Counted from the stretch's first letter, positions 31,271 to 50,064 are shown. The stretch: DNA of 64,000 bases from Clytia hemisphaerica (GCA_902728285.1 CACVBU010000953.1:591892-655891); one strand, 5' to 3'. Numbers and translations are program-made. Notes: generated by a model not told the origin, from the sequence alone.

Positions 31271-32113
31271 TTGGTCAAAAGGATTGATAAAGATTTCAGG
31301 TTCCGGTTGATTTGTTCTACGAGAAGGTTTTCGGGCGACCTTTTCTTCCCGCCTCTGTTGGTACATCGAAGTTAAAAGGCGTTCCAACTTCCTTCATGAA
31401 ATCGTTGAATTTCTTATCTCTGGTTTCTTTTGAGTAGGAAACCCAGCGAGCGGGAGGTACGTAGTGATGTTCAAAGGCGGTAGTTAAACGATACTTCCCG
31501 ATTCCTCTGAGTGCTCTGCGTGCTTCTTTGAAGTACCCCTTGACCCATTCTTGCAAAGCCTCTGATACAGCAACAACTTCCTTTTCGATTTCTTCTTCTC
31601 TGAGATGTTTCTTCTGAAGTCGGTGTTTTGACTCGAGACCGTTTGTCGTGAAACGTTTCGAAATACCAAGTTTTTCACGGGAACTGAGGACTAGACATTC
31701 TTTAAAGGTTTTGGAGCGGTTCTTCTTGAACCAGTCATGAAAGCCTGGAGCAATTTCGTCCCAAATCTCCTTCAATGAGTTTAATCGTGACTCGAACTCA
31801 TTTTCATCATACGAATCTGCAAGACAATCCTGAAGTATTTTGTCTTTATGGAATCCGTAGATATCAGACATGATCCTTTCCGTTGCATCGGCATTCTCAG
31901 TTGACTTTTTCAAAGCTTCGACATCGTTTGTTTCCATATGCCGGGTACACCACTGTGTCTTTGATTTCCGAAACATATCTTTAAATGCTAAAATATAAAT
32001 TGAACATCACAGACTAGCATAAAATTCACAGGAGCTTTAACTATTAGAAAAAGTTTCATTATAAAGTGAAAAATCTTTTTCAATATACCATCGATAAAAA
32101 AGGTTAATAATAC

Positions 32114-32440
32114 TTTAGGGGTACTAGGTTTACGACGTGACGGGTATGTCCGAGCCGAAAATCGATCCTTTGAGAGACAAAATTTTGATAATTTTGGGAC
32201 CTTTTGAGAGACTAAATTTTGGTCGATTTTTCATAATTTTGATTTGATTTTCACAAAATTTTGGTCAAAATTTATGACCCTTTGAAAGAAAAAATTATGA
32301 TTTACGTAATTCTGGGACCAATTCAGAGACCAACCTATGACTTTGTACCCCTTTGAGAGACTTTTGAAGAATGAGAAAAGGTACCCTAATGGTTCGCACA
32401 TACCCGGCACCCATTTTGCCTAAGTAACCCCCCCAGGACA
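32114..32440. repeat. GACGGGTATGTCCGAGCC repeat, copy 3 (with both ends)
   Basis: The left GGGTACTAGGTTTACGACGT then GACGGGTATGTCCGAGCC is inverted at the right (GGTTCGCACATACCCGGCAC, TTGCCTAAGTAACCCCCCC). The interior repeats 'TTTGAGAGAC' four times. It lies in intron 2 of the MULE transposase. Confidence 0.65.
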
Positions 32441-34109
32441 ATACTTCAGATGCCCAGGATTCAAAAGCTTTTTTCCGGTTTTCAAAAATTTTTCTGACCC
32501 CAAAGAGAACTTTGAAAGTTTTCGTGGTTTTCATAAGCTTAAAGGTAATTTGGAAGACCCTTAAAGAGACTATTTCAGTTTTTGTTTTGTTTTAAATACC
32601 TTGAGCCTTTAAGGTGGAAAACCGTCCCTAAAGTCAGCACACACCTAATTCCTATTTCTGTTTGTCCTCCACCTCGGGAAGGGTTTTTAAAATCAAGAAA
32701 TTGTTTTACCTTTTGCAACAGCCTTGTCCAAGTCATGTCCAATTGTTTTGAGTTCAGCTAGGTCTGGTTCTGCAAACAACAACTCGACTGCGAACCGTCG
32801 GTAGGTCTGTTCATTCTTTCGAAAATGCCAGAAAGATGGTCCTGGAAAATGGGGATGCTCGTTTTGTTTTAGCATCTTTCAAGGCCAAATTCTCGTAAGA
32901 GGTATCTGTGAGATATAAACCATCACATATCTCAAAGGTTGTATCAACTGATAACACAGCTTTGTTGTTGGCACAAAACCTAACAATATCCGATAGTTGG
33001 TATTCGTGATAATTGAAGGCACCAAATTCACTTTGGGTCAAAGTGAAAGACTTAGTAAAAGCATCATCACGTTTGATGTAGTTTAGGAGATTTTCAGCGC
33101 TAGTTTTTGGCTTTTCAGCGCCTTTGTCTTTCAATTTCTGTTTTCGGTTCTCGATAACTTTGGGATTTCTAATCGTTTCCGAGAGAGTGTCCTCTTCATC
33201 GTCAATCAAAGAAACGTAGATTTGCTCAGTCGACCTTTTTGCTGCAATCTTCTCATCAATCTTTGCTATAACGGTAGGATCTTGTCTGTAGTACGGTGGA
33301 GCATTCGGATTAGTTGCATTACCATGGCGTGGCATCTGAAACTCTTCATCTTGAACTTTCGCCTTATAAATGACAAGAATGAAAGGATGATAAGCTTTTT
33401 CTGATGCACGTTTCACTTGACAAATAGTTTGTGTCAACCACGGGTTGTATTTGTTCTGTCTGTAGGTACGCTTGATTTCATACACTTCATCTTCGTTGAC
33501 CACTGCGGGTAAGAACAATGACCTATCCCTCTCATTGATTGTGAACTGACCTTCCTTTTCATCGGGGTGGGCAACACGAGGTTGTTCATCCTTGATCCAA
33601 TGGAAAAACTTGCGCGGTGTTCCTTTGCTTAGGTAGCTACCGTTATCATCAGCTTTCACTGATTTTAATGGAATTTGTCGTGTGTCTATTGTAAACGCAG
33701 TGCTATGTTGAATTCCTGATGGTTTTTTGAGCATAAGGTAATCTTCAGGATTGTTAAAGAGCATATTAAAAATGACTTGAGCATCAAAATCTTGGTTATC
33801 GTCAGATTCTTTTGAACATGAACCTGCCTCCTCTTTTGTAACGATAGATTCATGTTGTTCCTTTTTTGGCAAAAACACGAGATGCTTTTTTGCCGGTTGC
33901 TTCTTCTTCGTCAGATGAGGAAGGGATGACCTGGAAATAAAATTAACGCTCTAAGATTCATATTCTTCATTTCGGGTTAGCGCATAATTTTGTAGCCTAT
34001 TACTGACATTACCAATTCAACATGATTTTTTGATCTTACAAGTCCGTGATGGAAAAAGGTAAGGCGTCACAGACGGAACGATGCAGGGGAAAAACCGTAT
34101 CAGTCTAAA

Positions 34110-34302
34110 ACCGGAGTTACACACGCCAAATTTGTCTGCCGACACAAAATCTTTAAATTTTTCAAGCAAGTCGGGCAAAAATTTGTTTGTAAACAATTCA
34201 CCAATTTTTCAAAATCATAGCATAGAGGCGATCTTTTGCTTGAATTTGCTTAGAGAATTTCAAAAATTGGCCGACAAAGTTGGCGTGTGTGTAAATCTGG
34301 CT
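34110..34302. mobile_element. MITE nested in MULE intron 1, 193 bp
   Basis: CCGGAGTTACACACGCCAAA at the left is inverted at the right (TTGGCGTGTGTGTAAATCTGG), with GTCTGCCGAC / GGCCGACAAA following. Younger than the MULE. Confidence 0.75.
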
Positions 34303-36239
34303 TAATAATTCTGAAGCCTATTAGCAGGTTTGCTTGATTGCATGATCGAGGTTATTTTTATGTGACCACCTATCGAATTTACTTCTAGTGTCGAGTTATA
34401 TGTGATCATCTGGGCACGATTATTCGATCGAGGTGCGTCTTTTAGAGATTTTTTTGCCTTTGCATGCCTAAGAACGGCCAGGAAATAGTCGTAGTGGTTT
34501 CTTTACTACTAAGCTTTAAGCTGTGATAATGCAAAGTTTTTAAGAGCTAGGACTGAAGGTATTCGAAAATCTGGTTATCATGACGTACCAAAACTCTTCG
34601 AAAAAAAGATTTCAAAATTCAAAATTCAAAGTTAAAAGTTAAAATTAAAGTTCCATTTTCTACCCAGAATTTACCCTTCGTGCATCCTGGGCCGAAGACT
34701 TTTTGATAGACTTCATATTTTTTCATGAAATTTGGGCAGTGTGACTAAATCATTGATTGAGACACCTTCTGACCAAATTTTGTCATTAGTGTGATGACGT
34801 CATCGCCACCAGATGACGTCATCATTTTTTGACACCTCCAAAAATAGGACCCCCCTCTAACTTTTTTTCACTTCCATATTTTTTTGTCAAATTTTGTATA
34901 TACTCCTGACAAAAATATATGGGGCACAGGGTCAATTTCGCCCACCTGTTATAGGCGTGTATTTTACAGACCGGCCCAAATTTGCCTTTTTTGCCTAAAT
35001 TACTCCTAAATTTCAAGATAGGGTCTGAAGACCGAGGACAAACCTCTGGCAGGTGTCCAAAGGCTAGCGGGGGCTTGGAAGGTCTTCTGGGTTCGTCGAA
35101 ATCCGTTAAAAATCGGAAGTTCACTCTTGCCTTGGTTCCGCCTGGTTGAGGGACGTCAAGATTAGCCAAAAAAGGGTTTTCACGGGCGGTTTTCGCAATC
35201 CAGGTGGCCCTGCCACTATGATATTTGGGGGGTGGAACGGGGGTGGGGACTAAGTTGTGGCAGACGTCTCAGTCCAATAGGACATTAAGAACCGCCTTTA
35301 GGCTTTGAGCGTGCCATTAGTAGTAGGACTTTTTTTAATAAATTTCAAAAATCAACTGTTCGTGGCTTTTGTACCCTCGGTGAATGTTAAGAAGATTAAA
35401 ACCGAGTCTTAAATTCACACACACATAGCACTCATTTTTACCTCAGTATCTCCCCATTCGGATACAGTCTTCAGTAATCTGAGAGGAGGTGTGTCTTAAT
35501 TGCTTGGTCAGATCAAATTTCGGATTTTGTCTTCCAGATTTTCTTGATATGGGTAAATTTAATCAATGTCAATTGAATAACAAACCTAGTCTGGAAGTCG
35601 GGTTCTCTTATTTTTCGAGATTTTTTCATCCATGCGTTTTGATCACACGATCAATATTGACGTCAGAGATTGGTCAATAATTTTTGGAAGCCACTGCAGT
35701 GGAGTGACTGTTGTGACGTCACCCAACAAAAAGACTGTTGACCGCTCATGCATTTTGATCACGTGACCGAAATTCAACCCTTTTGCTTGCGTTTCCTGAC
35801 CAGGCTTTTATTCAATTGACATTGGTTTATGTAATAATATTAACCATACACGGTAAAAAGATTACGTCACGGGGGTCAAAACCAGAATTTTCTTTACCAA
35901 ATATGGTTAAAAGATTACGTCACAGGGGTTAAATCATTATGTAATCAGACTTACGCATATCAAGAATTGAAATTTTATCGGGCGTTACTCAGAGACCCGT
36001 TAGAGCTTTAGTGTATCAGGAACTAGGGAAGTGAAAACCCCGGGGGCACTGGCACTAACTTTGACGGCCCACGAAAATTAGTAATTTTGGGGCCAGAGCT
36101 TAAAAAACAATTTTGCTTAAGTGCCTTCTCCGAGATATAAACATACACATCCAAAGAAAGCTTAAAATTAAAAGCTAGGAAGCTAAAAAGATTGGCAGTA
36201 TTTAAAAAGTAGTTGATTAAAAAAGTGAAAAAAGCTTAC
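34303..36239. other. Rest of MULE transposase intron 1
   Basis: No gene. TGATGACGTCATC-like words recur near 34792-34824. CAATGTCAATTGAATAACAA at 35566 is inverted near 35810, making a loose fold-back. GATTACGTCACgGGGG words recur at 35862 and 35908. Confidence 0.4.
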
Positions 36240-37204
36240 CACAACATTTGATGTACTCATCATTGCTTCTCACTCTTCACACAAACCAAATAAACAGCAA
36301 CGAAAGAAAGCAAAAAATATTGTTTTCTTTTTATCGAAGATTTCGCCAATTGCGGACCGTAGCGTACAAATTTAAAAACCGGTGTTGTTCTATTGTTTAA
36401 AAGATTAAAATAATATTCATATTATTTAAACATGAAAAAGTGAGTCAAAATAAAAACAATAGTTAACAGCTTTTAACTAAATACAATAAAAGATTATTCA
36501 GTCCATCAAGGATAATAGTGATAAAGGCTTCCTCGATTATGCGATAAGACAAAAAAGAATTCACAACACATGCTTATAAAAAACGCTTAAAACGAGAACA
36601 AAATAGGAAACATTTTTTGAAGTGATTTTCGTGATTTTGGTGAAATAGGTGAAAAACCTATGATTATGTACCACTTTAAAAGACTTTAGATTTGTAATAA
36701 CTGTACCCTTATGGCCTCGTATACATCCGTCATACCTTTTTCCAATTATCTCTTACCTTGATATTTTAAGACGAATTTGATAAAGAATAAAGAAACCAAA
36801 TACCCGTATCCAAAATACAGTACCAAAAAGGGCCCAAATGATGACGTCATCACCAAAATTGACAAAAACTAATTATGTCAACTTCAAGGCATCATTGTCA
36901 AGGTTTCACATGCCAAATTTGAAGGGAAACAGACAAGCCAATCACGAGATATAGGTGTCCGGATTCCAGTACCAAAAAGGGCCCAAATGATGACGTCATC
37001 ACCAGAATTGACAAAAACTAATTATGTTAACTTCAAGGCATCATTGTCAAGGTTTTACCTGCCAAATTTGAAGGGAAACAGACAAGCCAATCACGAGATA
37101 TAGGTGTCCGAAGAGTAGACCTAGCCATGACGTCATAAGCCTTAAAACAATTGACTGATGACAATATCAAGACAATGGAGTGTCAATTTCACATCTACAG
37201 AACT

Positions 37205-37440
37205 CGTTACCTAAGTCTAGTACTGGTTACTTCCATTTAAGTACTGGTTACTTCTGGTTACTTCTGGTTACCTACTGGTTACTTACTGGTTACTTCTGGT
37301 TACTTCTCGTTACTTACTGGTTACTTCTGGTTACTTCTGGTTACTTCTCGTTACTTCTCGTTACTTCTGGTTACCTACTGGTTACTTCTGGTTACTTCTC
37401 GTTACTTCTGGTTACTTCTCGTTACTTCTCGTTCCTCGTT
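37205..37440. repeat. GGTTACTTCT minisatellite in right MULE end
   Basis: About 23 units of roughly 10 bp, GGTTACTTCT or CGTTACTTCT, with occasional CTA insertions. It is the inverted partner of 29206-29415. Confidence 0.9.
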
Positions 37441-37666
37441 TTAGTAACAACCCAAATACAGTAACTTATAAACAATTAAAATAGTTCATGCTTCAAAAAA
37501 CACTTTCATAAAAGATTATCAAATCCCCGTGGTAGCTTAACCATTTCACTTCCATAACTTCTGGTATTAGAGGAAAAAATCACAATATAAATGAAAAAGA
37601 GGGGACCACAGCCAAAATACCCGGAAAAGACCGTCCAGCAGTCCCGTAATGAACTGAATGGTCTAC

Positions 37667-40600
37667 TTAGTTCACTATAAATATAACTATTAAAAGAGTC
37701 GCTGCTTGAAAAATATTGTTGGATCGAATAACATATGATCCACTACATTTGGCTATGAAAACATCATCATTACAATTCGAGGTTTCACAACAACATGCGG
37801 TGACTTCTGCACCTGCGTAGTAAAATTTTGAGTTACAATGATTGGCTGCAGTTGTTGGAAGGCATCCCTGATAAGTCACTTTACCACCTTTCCAATCTGT
37901 TCCATGGGCAAAAGTACATTTGTCCAAGTGCTCGTCGCCATCTAAAATATAAGAGAATACATCCACTACTCTTGTCTCCCGAATAGACGGGGGGGGGGTC
38001 CAAATACGTCTATCAGTGATTCTGACCTTCCTATTATTCCCATCTCTAATAAGGGTGTCGAAATTAGAGGAGGGATGTCGACATTAGACCAGCTTACGGT
38101 AGATCACCTTACCTTCGTTACACCTATATAAACCACGATCTCTCACTATTTCACCATTGAGAACAACTTTATCATGACAATAAAAATCTTCTGTTGTTTC
38201 TGGTTTATGTGAAGGGTTAAGTGGCTTTATTATCCCAGTTTGGAGGATGGCATTATTTGTAGGGTTAATCGGGTTATTGGTAGGAGCAACGATTCCACTT
38301 TTACATTGTTGAATGAAATCTACATCATTGCAATCTTTAGTGGTACAGCAACATACCTGGAAAAAAGGTTTATTTTTATTGAGTGAAATTTATAACATAA
38401 AGTCGGGTATATATCATTATCATTTAGGCTAAGGTTTTAAACTACCTATGAATGGCGTCATCATTTTTTGATGATGAAACACATTTACCATGCTCTGCAT
38501 AGACAGGAGACTTGTCATGTACTTTTATAATCTGATATATACAGGACGGTCAAAAAATATACAATGGTAAACTCTAATTTAGCGCTGTCCTCACTTACTC
38601 AAATTAAAAACAAGTTTCGGAAGTTGCGTTTTTTCTGAGAAAATTTGACCAAACTCGTAGCCCAAACCATGCTATTCATTTCGCCATCAGTAAATCAAAG
38701 AAGAAATCATAGCATGTATCTCCCGGCTAGGCTTTTCATAACTCAGAAACCAGTCTTATGTCCCCTTCGACGAAAGTATTGTTGCTCAGCTGTTTAAATG
38801 CGGCCAAATTGAGAGTGGAATACTATATAAAAAAATCAGTCAAAATTGGCTAAGCATTGAATGGGGAAATCTATTAAGCACCCAGAGGGGTCCTTAACAC
38901 CCTTTTAGCGTCACCAACATTCTCTAGGACGGTTGACTGTTTCTTGTTAGACCTAGAATAGACAGGAGACCCGTCCTGTATTTTTATAATCTGATGTATA
39001 CAGGACGGGTATGACAAAAAATTTACAATGGGAAATTCGAATTTAGTACTGTCCCTAGTTACTTAAATAAAAACCAAATTCTGGAACTTGCACTTTCTCT
39101 AAGAAAGTGTGACAGGAAAAAATAACAAAATTTGATTGGCTATGTTTTCAACCGTTATTAGGATCTGGAAATTCGAACTCTCAGCCCATACCATGCTATA
39201 TATTTTGCCATCAGTATAAAGGAAAAAGAAATCATAGCACGAATCTCCAGGCTAGACCTGGAAGAGCCCATTGCTGTTACAAATTGAACAAGCAAAAAAT
39301 GACTTTTTCTTACCCCCGTTGTGATATCATTAGAATTGTTTATGCAATCGTCACTATCGTCTTTTGCTACACACTGTGACGTAACGAGAATAATATCACC
39401 TGCTCTAAGAACGTTGACTGAACATGCTTTGATGTGTAAAGTATCTAAAAAGTAATCATGAATTTCGCTTTATAAACATTTTTTGTCCGCTTTATCCCAC
39501 TAAAACCGTCCCAATCCTTTTTTGACGCATTTTTCTATTGTCTATAGGTGCGAAAAAAGGACTGGGATGGTTTTAGTTTTATGCCTGCTCGGCAATTGGT
39601 GGCTACGGTCGAAAATGTGTATTAGAATATCGTTCTGAGAATCAATTTAAATATGATTCAATTTTGGACGGTTTTAATGAATTTTTAAATTCCTCGCTGG
39701 AAAAGAAGTTCACTAAAGCAAAATTGTAACATTTAATGAACAATTTCACAAAAAGTGACTTTCAAATTCTCCTTACCATCACAGATCGTTTCACCAAAAT
39801 CTAATTGGCCAGCTCCTTCAACTCTCACATTATGCATACATGTAAATGAATCAGGTTGGATTGGCGGTTGCGTTGGCGTTGGCGTAGGCGTAGGCGTTGA
39901 ATTGGGTATAACGGCTGTGGTTGGAGGGGTTTTCGGTTTGCACGATTCAGAGAATTTTGCATCGTTACAATTACCTTCATCACAACAACATAACTAAGGG
40001 AAAACCGAAATTTAATGTGTACTTTGCAGGCAATTTGTCTTTTGAATTTTGAATAAAACATTTAAGACTGAATTTTTCAAGAATGCAAACTCTGGATTTT
40101 GGTTAAAGGGATAATCAGATGGTTTGAAATCTTAGAGCTTCTTTGATGTCGCAATGAGAAAATTAAAAGTGATCTTCCTTCAAAAATAATTCGCCGATAA
40201 AGCCATTTCTAATTTCTGTGCGCCTTTACTTCGCGGTTGAATTACCAATTACTAATTATTTTGAATTACCGTAGCACTTGTGTGTCCTTTGCTAAGAGAT
40301 TGTCCGCATTTGTTTACCATCTGTTCAGATACACAAATAGGTGTTGAAATTGCGATTCCAAATGACAGCAGCAACTTTTCAATACCACATTTTTCAGCTA
40401 AAGATTAATCAAATTAAATATATTGTTTTCTGCGAAACCCTTATACGTTTTTTTATAAGAACAAACTACATAATATAAGAACATTAAGGCTTCGATAGCC
40501 AAAATGCTAAAAAACAAGTTAAGAACATTTTAAGGCTTTGCGGACTTGAAAACGCCCGATTCTTTAGGAAAATGGGTAAAAATGATCACAAAATGGAGAA

Positions 40601-41221
40601 AATAAGAACATTTAAGAACATCCGAAGGCTTCAAAAATTTTGGATTTTCTTAAAAAAGAACGTGTATTTTAGGAAAAAAAGAACGCGTAACTAGGATTTA
40701 AATCTTTTCGAGGCTTTAGAAAAAAGCGGATTTGATCTTGTTTAAGTATTTTCTTTCAATGAATTTTAGAAAACAAATCCTTTCTTTACCAACCAGCTAA
40801 CGCATTCCGTACCTAATTCTAGCTTAGGATTTTCCCTAGGCTGCACGCATTCCCTTCTAATATGTTTTGATATATAGGGGTGTTATGGCAGTATACGGAA
40901 AAAAATTGGCGGGAGAGTTTCGAAGAAGTTTCGAAAACTGGCAAACTCTACCAACTGTAAACTCTTTTCGGCAAAAAAAACCGTTTGCGAATTTTCTTCG
41001 GCTTTCAGCTTTTTTCTTAGATAGTGATTTGTCTTAGACTATAGCATATTCTACCTACAGAGTTGCCGAAGTGAAATTCTTAAGAAAGTCTTACCTGTGA
41101 GACATTCATGCAATAACTTTTTATCATGATCCACGTAACACTTTAGTGTGTGACAAATTTGACTCCAAAATAACAAAATAATTGCGACTAGCAACACCTT
41201 ATTTTTTGAACTAAATTTCAT
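37667..41221 (-). CDS. GPI-anchored three-domain LU (Ly6/uPAR) protein 1, 373 aa
   Basis: Six exons: 41221-41095, 40397-40270, 39993-39777, 39444-39314, 38356-38113, 37941-37667, total 1,122 nt, all GT-AG with consistent phases. The order is a signal peptide (MKFSSKNKVLLVAIILLFW...), then three LU domains, each opening with a C-x-C or F-x-C strand (LKCYV, FTCMH, FYCHD) and closing CCC-x4-CN (LCCCDEGNCN, VCCCTTKDCN, ACCCETSNCN). Domains 1 and 2 are joined by a (PT)n linker and domains 2 and 3 by an NPTNNP-rich linker. The C-terminus QAATLLIVIFIVN is a GPI-attachment type tail. A (T)n-AG acceptor lies 7 nt upstream of the ATG. Extracellular surface protein; ligand unknown. First of three tandem genes on this strand. 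Confidence 0.93.
38505..39271. repeat. Direct duplication of about 240-320 bp in LU gene 1 intron 4
   Basis: 38505-38735 and 38950-39271 share in order CATAGACAGGAGAC, TTTTATAATCTGATaTATAC, AGGACGG, ATACAATGGtAAA, CCATGCTAT, GCCATCAGTA, GAAATCATAGCA and TCTCCcGGCTAG. The second copy has about 60 bp inserted (GACAGGAAAAAATAACAAAA...). Confidence 0.75.
39478..39580. repeat. 71-bp mobile word, inverted copy, with a partial palindrome
   Basis: 39478-39547 is the inverse of 19452-19522 (TTTTTTGTCCGCTTTATCCC ... TATTGTCTATA). It is followed by AAAAAAGGACTGGGATGGTT, an inverted partial copy. It lies in intron 3 of LU gene 1. Confidence 0.75.
40442..40672. repeat. ATAAGAAC-family repeat, copy 5
   Basis: It starts TACGTTTTTTTATAAGAACA and ends with the inverse TAAAAAAGAACGTGTA. 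The interior is close to 5058-5281 (AAGGCTTTGCGGACTT, TCTTTAGGAAAATGGG). It lies in intron 1 of LU gene 1. Confidence 0.8.
40842..40905. repeat. Solo end of the TAGGCTGCACGCAT element
   Basis: CCTAGGCTGCACGCATTCCC followed by TTTTGATATATAGGGGTG matches the left end of the complete element at 46365-47457. No partner end is seen nearby. Confidence 0.65.
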
Positions 41222-42142
41222 TTTGAACTAAAAATTATCTGATTGAAACTCATTAAGTTTTCTATACGTCCAAAAAGATTTAAAAACCCTTGTCAACTTT
41301 TATAGCAAGGATTTCAGATATATTTCAATGAATGCAAAAAAAATTCCGTACGGAGACCTCTTCGATGAAGTATGATCTAAAAATAGCAACACTTCTCTCA
41401 TCGTCTCCCTTCTCTCACCAACACTCCATCACAGCGGTCGGTTTGAAAAATTTAAAATGAGAATAAAAACAATGACATAATTTCATTAATAAATGGTTGA
41501 CAAAATGTGTTTGTAAATCGAAAATAAAATAATACATGCAAAACAATCTTTAGTAAAAAGAGTTAATCCTGGGTTGTCATAGAAACACTATGGGTAGGTT
41601 TTTTAGTTCAATATGAATTACGCTTCCTCGTTTTGCTAATCTCCCAGACGGACAAACATGAGAAATGCTTTAAATATCCTTAGTGCAGCTATACATGTTT
41701 TTTTTATAGACATACAAAAATCCGAAAACAGGCTCAGAGATGCTTAGGTCGAAAGCTTAATAGAGTGAAAAATGCTTGAGGGATGTTTATATCCTAATAC
41801 TTAATACTGTTTATATACTGCTATACTACTAATACTACTTATATCCATACTACAAAGTAGCTTATACTTTTTTCATAGGCTCGAGGTAATGCTTAGCATA
41901 CGCTTAGGTTTTCCCCATATCTGAGCCTTGCTTACAAGTGCAATGTTTATAAAAAACATGTATGCATCTTATTTATAAATTTTTATGTATAAAGTCAATA
42001 GCAAAAGATATACCGAACATTGGTTACGGACCGTGAGAGTCTGAGTATCAAATATTATAAAAATATAATCTTAAATAATATAAAAATTAATCAAAGCTCA
42101 TTAAGATTGGAATACCTGATTAGTTTTGCATCTCTCTGATTT
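41222..42142. other. Intergenic DNA between LU genes 1 and 2
   Basis: AT-rich with no recognised gene or element. The part next to 41222 is the 5' flank of LU gene 1. Confidence 0.5.
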
Positions 42143-42410
42143 TGGCAATTTACTGATTACGGAGGGAGGGGGCACTCAAGGTAAACGACCTTCCTTACGT
42201 GCGGCCCTTAAGGGTCCTTTTTACAAGCTTCTCAAAGTGCACTGTAAGGGTCGAAATGAGCAAAGATGATAAAAAAGTGCACTGTAAGGGTGCCGATTTT
42301 TCGCCTATATTTACTCAAATTTGACTGGATTTTAAAGGGTCAAATTTTGGGCCGTACGTACGGTTGTTTTTGAATAGTGTGCCCCCCCCCCACGTAACTG
42401 ATAATTGCCA
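42143..42410. mobile_element. MITE-like inverted repeat, TGGCAATT ends, 268 bp
   Basis: TGGCAATTTACTGATTACGG at the left and the inverse of the right end, TGGCAATTATCAGTTACGTG, match, followed by G-runs and GGCAC on both arms. The interior has AAGTGCACTGTAAGGGT twice. Confidence 0.65.
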
Positions 42411-42595
42411 TTGGCGATTGATAAAAGTAGAAATTAGATTGTACAGTAGTGCACCCAGAAAAAGAGTAGAAGTTTCTGGTGAAGCAATTTTTTTGTCTTC
42501 TGATATTCTAGGAAACCCTTTATTCTGAAATTGATTGATTTACTAAGCCTTCATCAGAACAACTCAAAATTTCTAGCTCAAACATACACTTTCTA

Positions 42596-42854
42596 GAAGC
42601 CGGAAGGGCTAGAAAGGAATCTCCTAGGTAGGATTTGAAGCCATTAACTCCTCCCTAAGTTGCGCGGCCTAGCACGGTCCGCTTGGATTTCACACAAGTA
42701 CCGGATTGAAAGTAAAATATACCGCCAGATTTTTAAAAAATGTACCACTCGATAACAAAGAAATCGTTAGATTCAATCCGTCATCAAAAAAACGGATGAC
42801 ATTTTAAAGGCTTGCCTTTTTCTTGCCCAAGAAAGGTTAAAGATTCGCTTCTAG
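42596..42854. mobile_element. GCCCGAAGGGCTAGAG MITE family, copy 2
   Basis: It runs from AAGCCGGAAGGGCTAGAAAG to CTTGCCCAAGAAAGGTTAAA-GATTC. It is closest to the copy at 55548-55815 (GAAGCCA-ACTCCT, GTTGCGcGGCC, GATTGAAAGTAAAAT). Confidence 0.7.
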
Positions 42855-43082
42855 AAAACATCGAAAAAATAAGGTGGCCTCGCCAGTGAAAAATTCAAGA
42901 AATTCAGAACGCAGATAGGATTGAACCCTAAAAAAAAGTGCGCCTGAAAAGATAATTACGTTAATTCTCAGCGTGAAAATATAACTATATGAGGTTATGT
43001 CAGAAAAGATTAGTCAGGCCTGAATAAAATAAGCCCTAGAGGATTCTTCATCAGTCCAGCTCTAGTTCCCTGACACACTTTA

Positions 43083-43375
43083 AAGGCTTGGGGACACGAG
43101 AAGTTTTTTTCGCGTTGGTGCAATGCAACATGCTCCATCCCACCAACCTGAAACGCTTTCTCGTGTATCCACCCCATTTTTTTTTCTACCAATAAAAGTG
43201 AAATCTGATTTTTGTCCCTGGGATAAAATCAGCGTGTCCCTTGGGTATTTCCCCTCACTTTTTGTCCCATGAAACAAACAAAGAAACCTCGACACACATT
43301 TTTTTTCTTGTGTTTGTGGGATAGAGCATGTTGCATTGCACCGACGCGAAAAAACTTCTCGTATCCCCAAGCCTT
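43083..43375. mobile_element. MITE, AAGGCTTGGGGA ends, 293 bp
   Basis: The terminal inverted repeats are about 60 bp (AAGGCTTGGGGACACGAGAA ... GCAATGCAACATGCTC and the inverse at 43312-43375) with few mismatches. Short open frames across it on both strands are by-products. It ends 100 bp from the stop of LU gene 2. Confidence 0.88.
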
Positions 43376-43474
43376 CGCACTCTACGAACTATTATTACTA
43401 TTATTATTAATATCAGTGTTTCATCTCTTAAATTTGATTTCTCGAGTGCCACATATTTTCCATGTTGTTAATTA

Positions 43475-50064
<6,590 letters not shown>

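Larger units (their letters stand above)
30240..36263 (-). pseudogene. MULE transposase, 4 exons with three frameshifts
   Basis: Exons on the minus strand are 36263-36240, 33930-32710, 31978-31031 and 30677-30240, all GT-AG. The middle holds the MULE DDE region: LSVDTTFEI (first Asp), LTDTSYENLAL, HFPGPSFWHFRKNEQTYRRF, KTIGHDLDKAV (second Asp), then after the intron TQWCTRHM, the C...H motif following the second acidic residue. Exon 4 has a Cys-rich domain (HKLCPKRVTRCQQCQIAF, then ...HFLTDC) that is probably a zinc finger. Single-base frame breaks are seen near 33855 (a run of six A), near 32865 (between ENLALK and HPHFPGP) and near 31320. The transposase is therefore probably inactive, or the assembly has homopolymer errors. 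The protein would be about 875 aa. Confidence 0.85.
29190..37451 (-). mobile_element. Complete Mutator-like element (MULE), 8,262 bp
   Basis: It is flanked by a perfect 10-bp duplication CCAAATACAG (29180-29189 and 37452-37461), in the size range of Mutator elements. Terminal inverted repeats are long: 29190-29707 (518 bp) and 36913-37451 (539 bp). Each begins GTTGTTACTAAAACGAGGA, then a GTAAC minisatellite, a unique segment with TGACGTCATGG, and copies of an about 130-bp unit (GGACACCTATATCTCGTGAT...). The right end has an extra partial copy of that unit inward, from about 36830. The interior holds a four-exon transposase on the minus strand plus younger nested repeats. Confidence 0.93.

Noticed and set aside
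30240-33930. Separate small genes on the minus strand of the MULE
   Set aside because: The pieces are exons and frameshift fragments of one transposase: splice phases and motif order join them.
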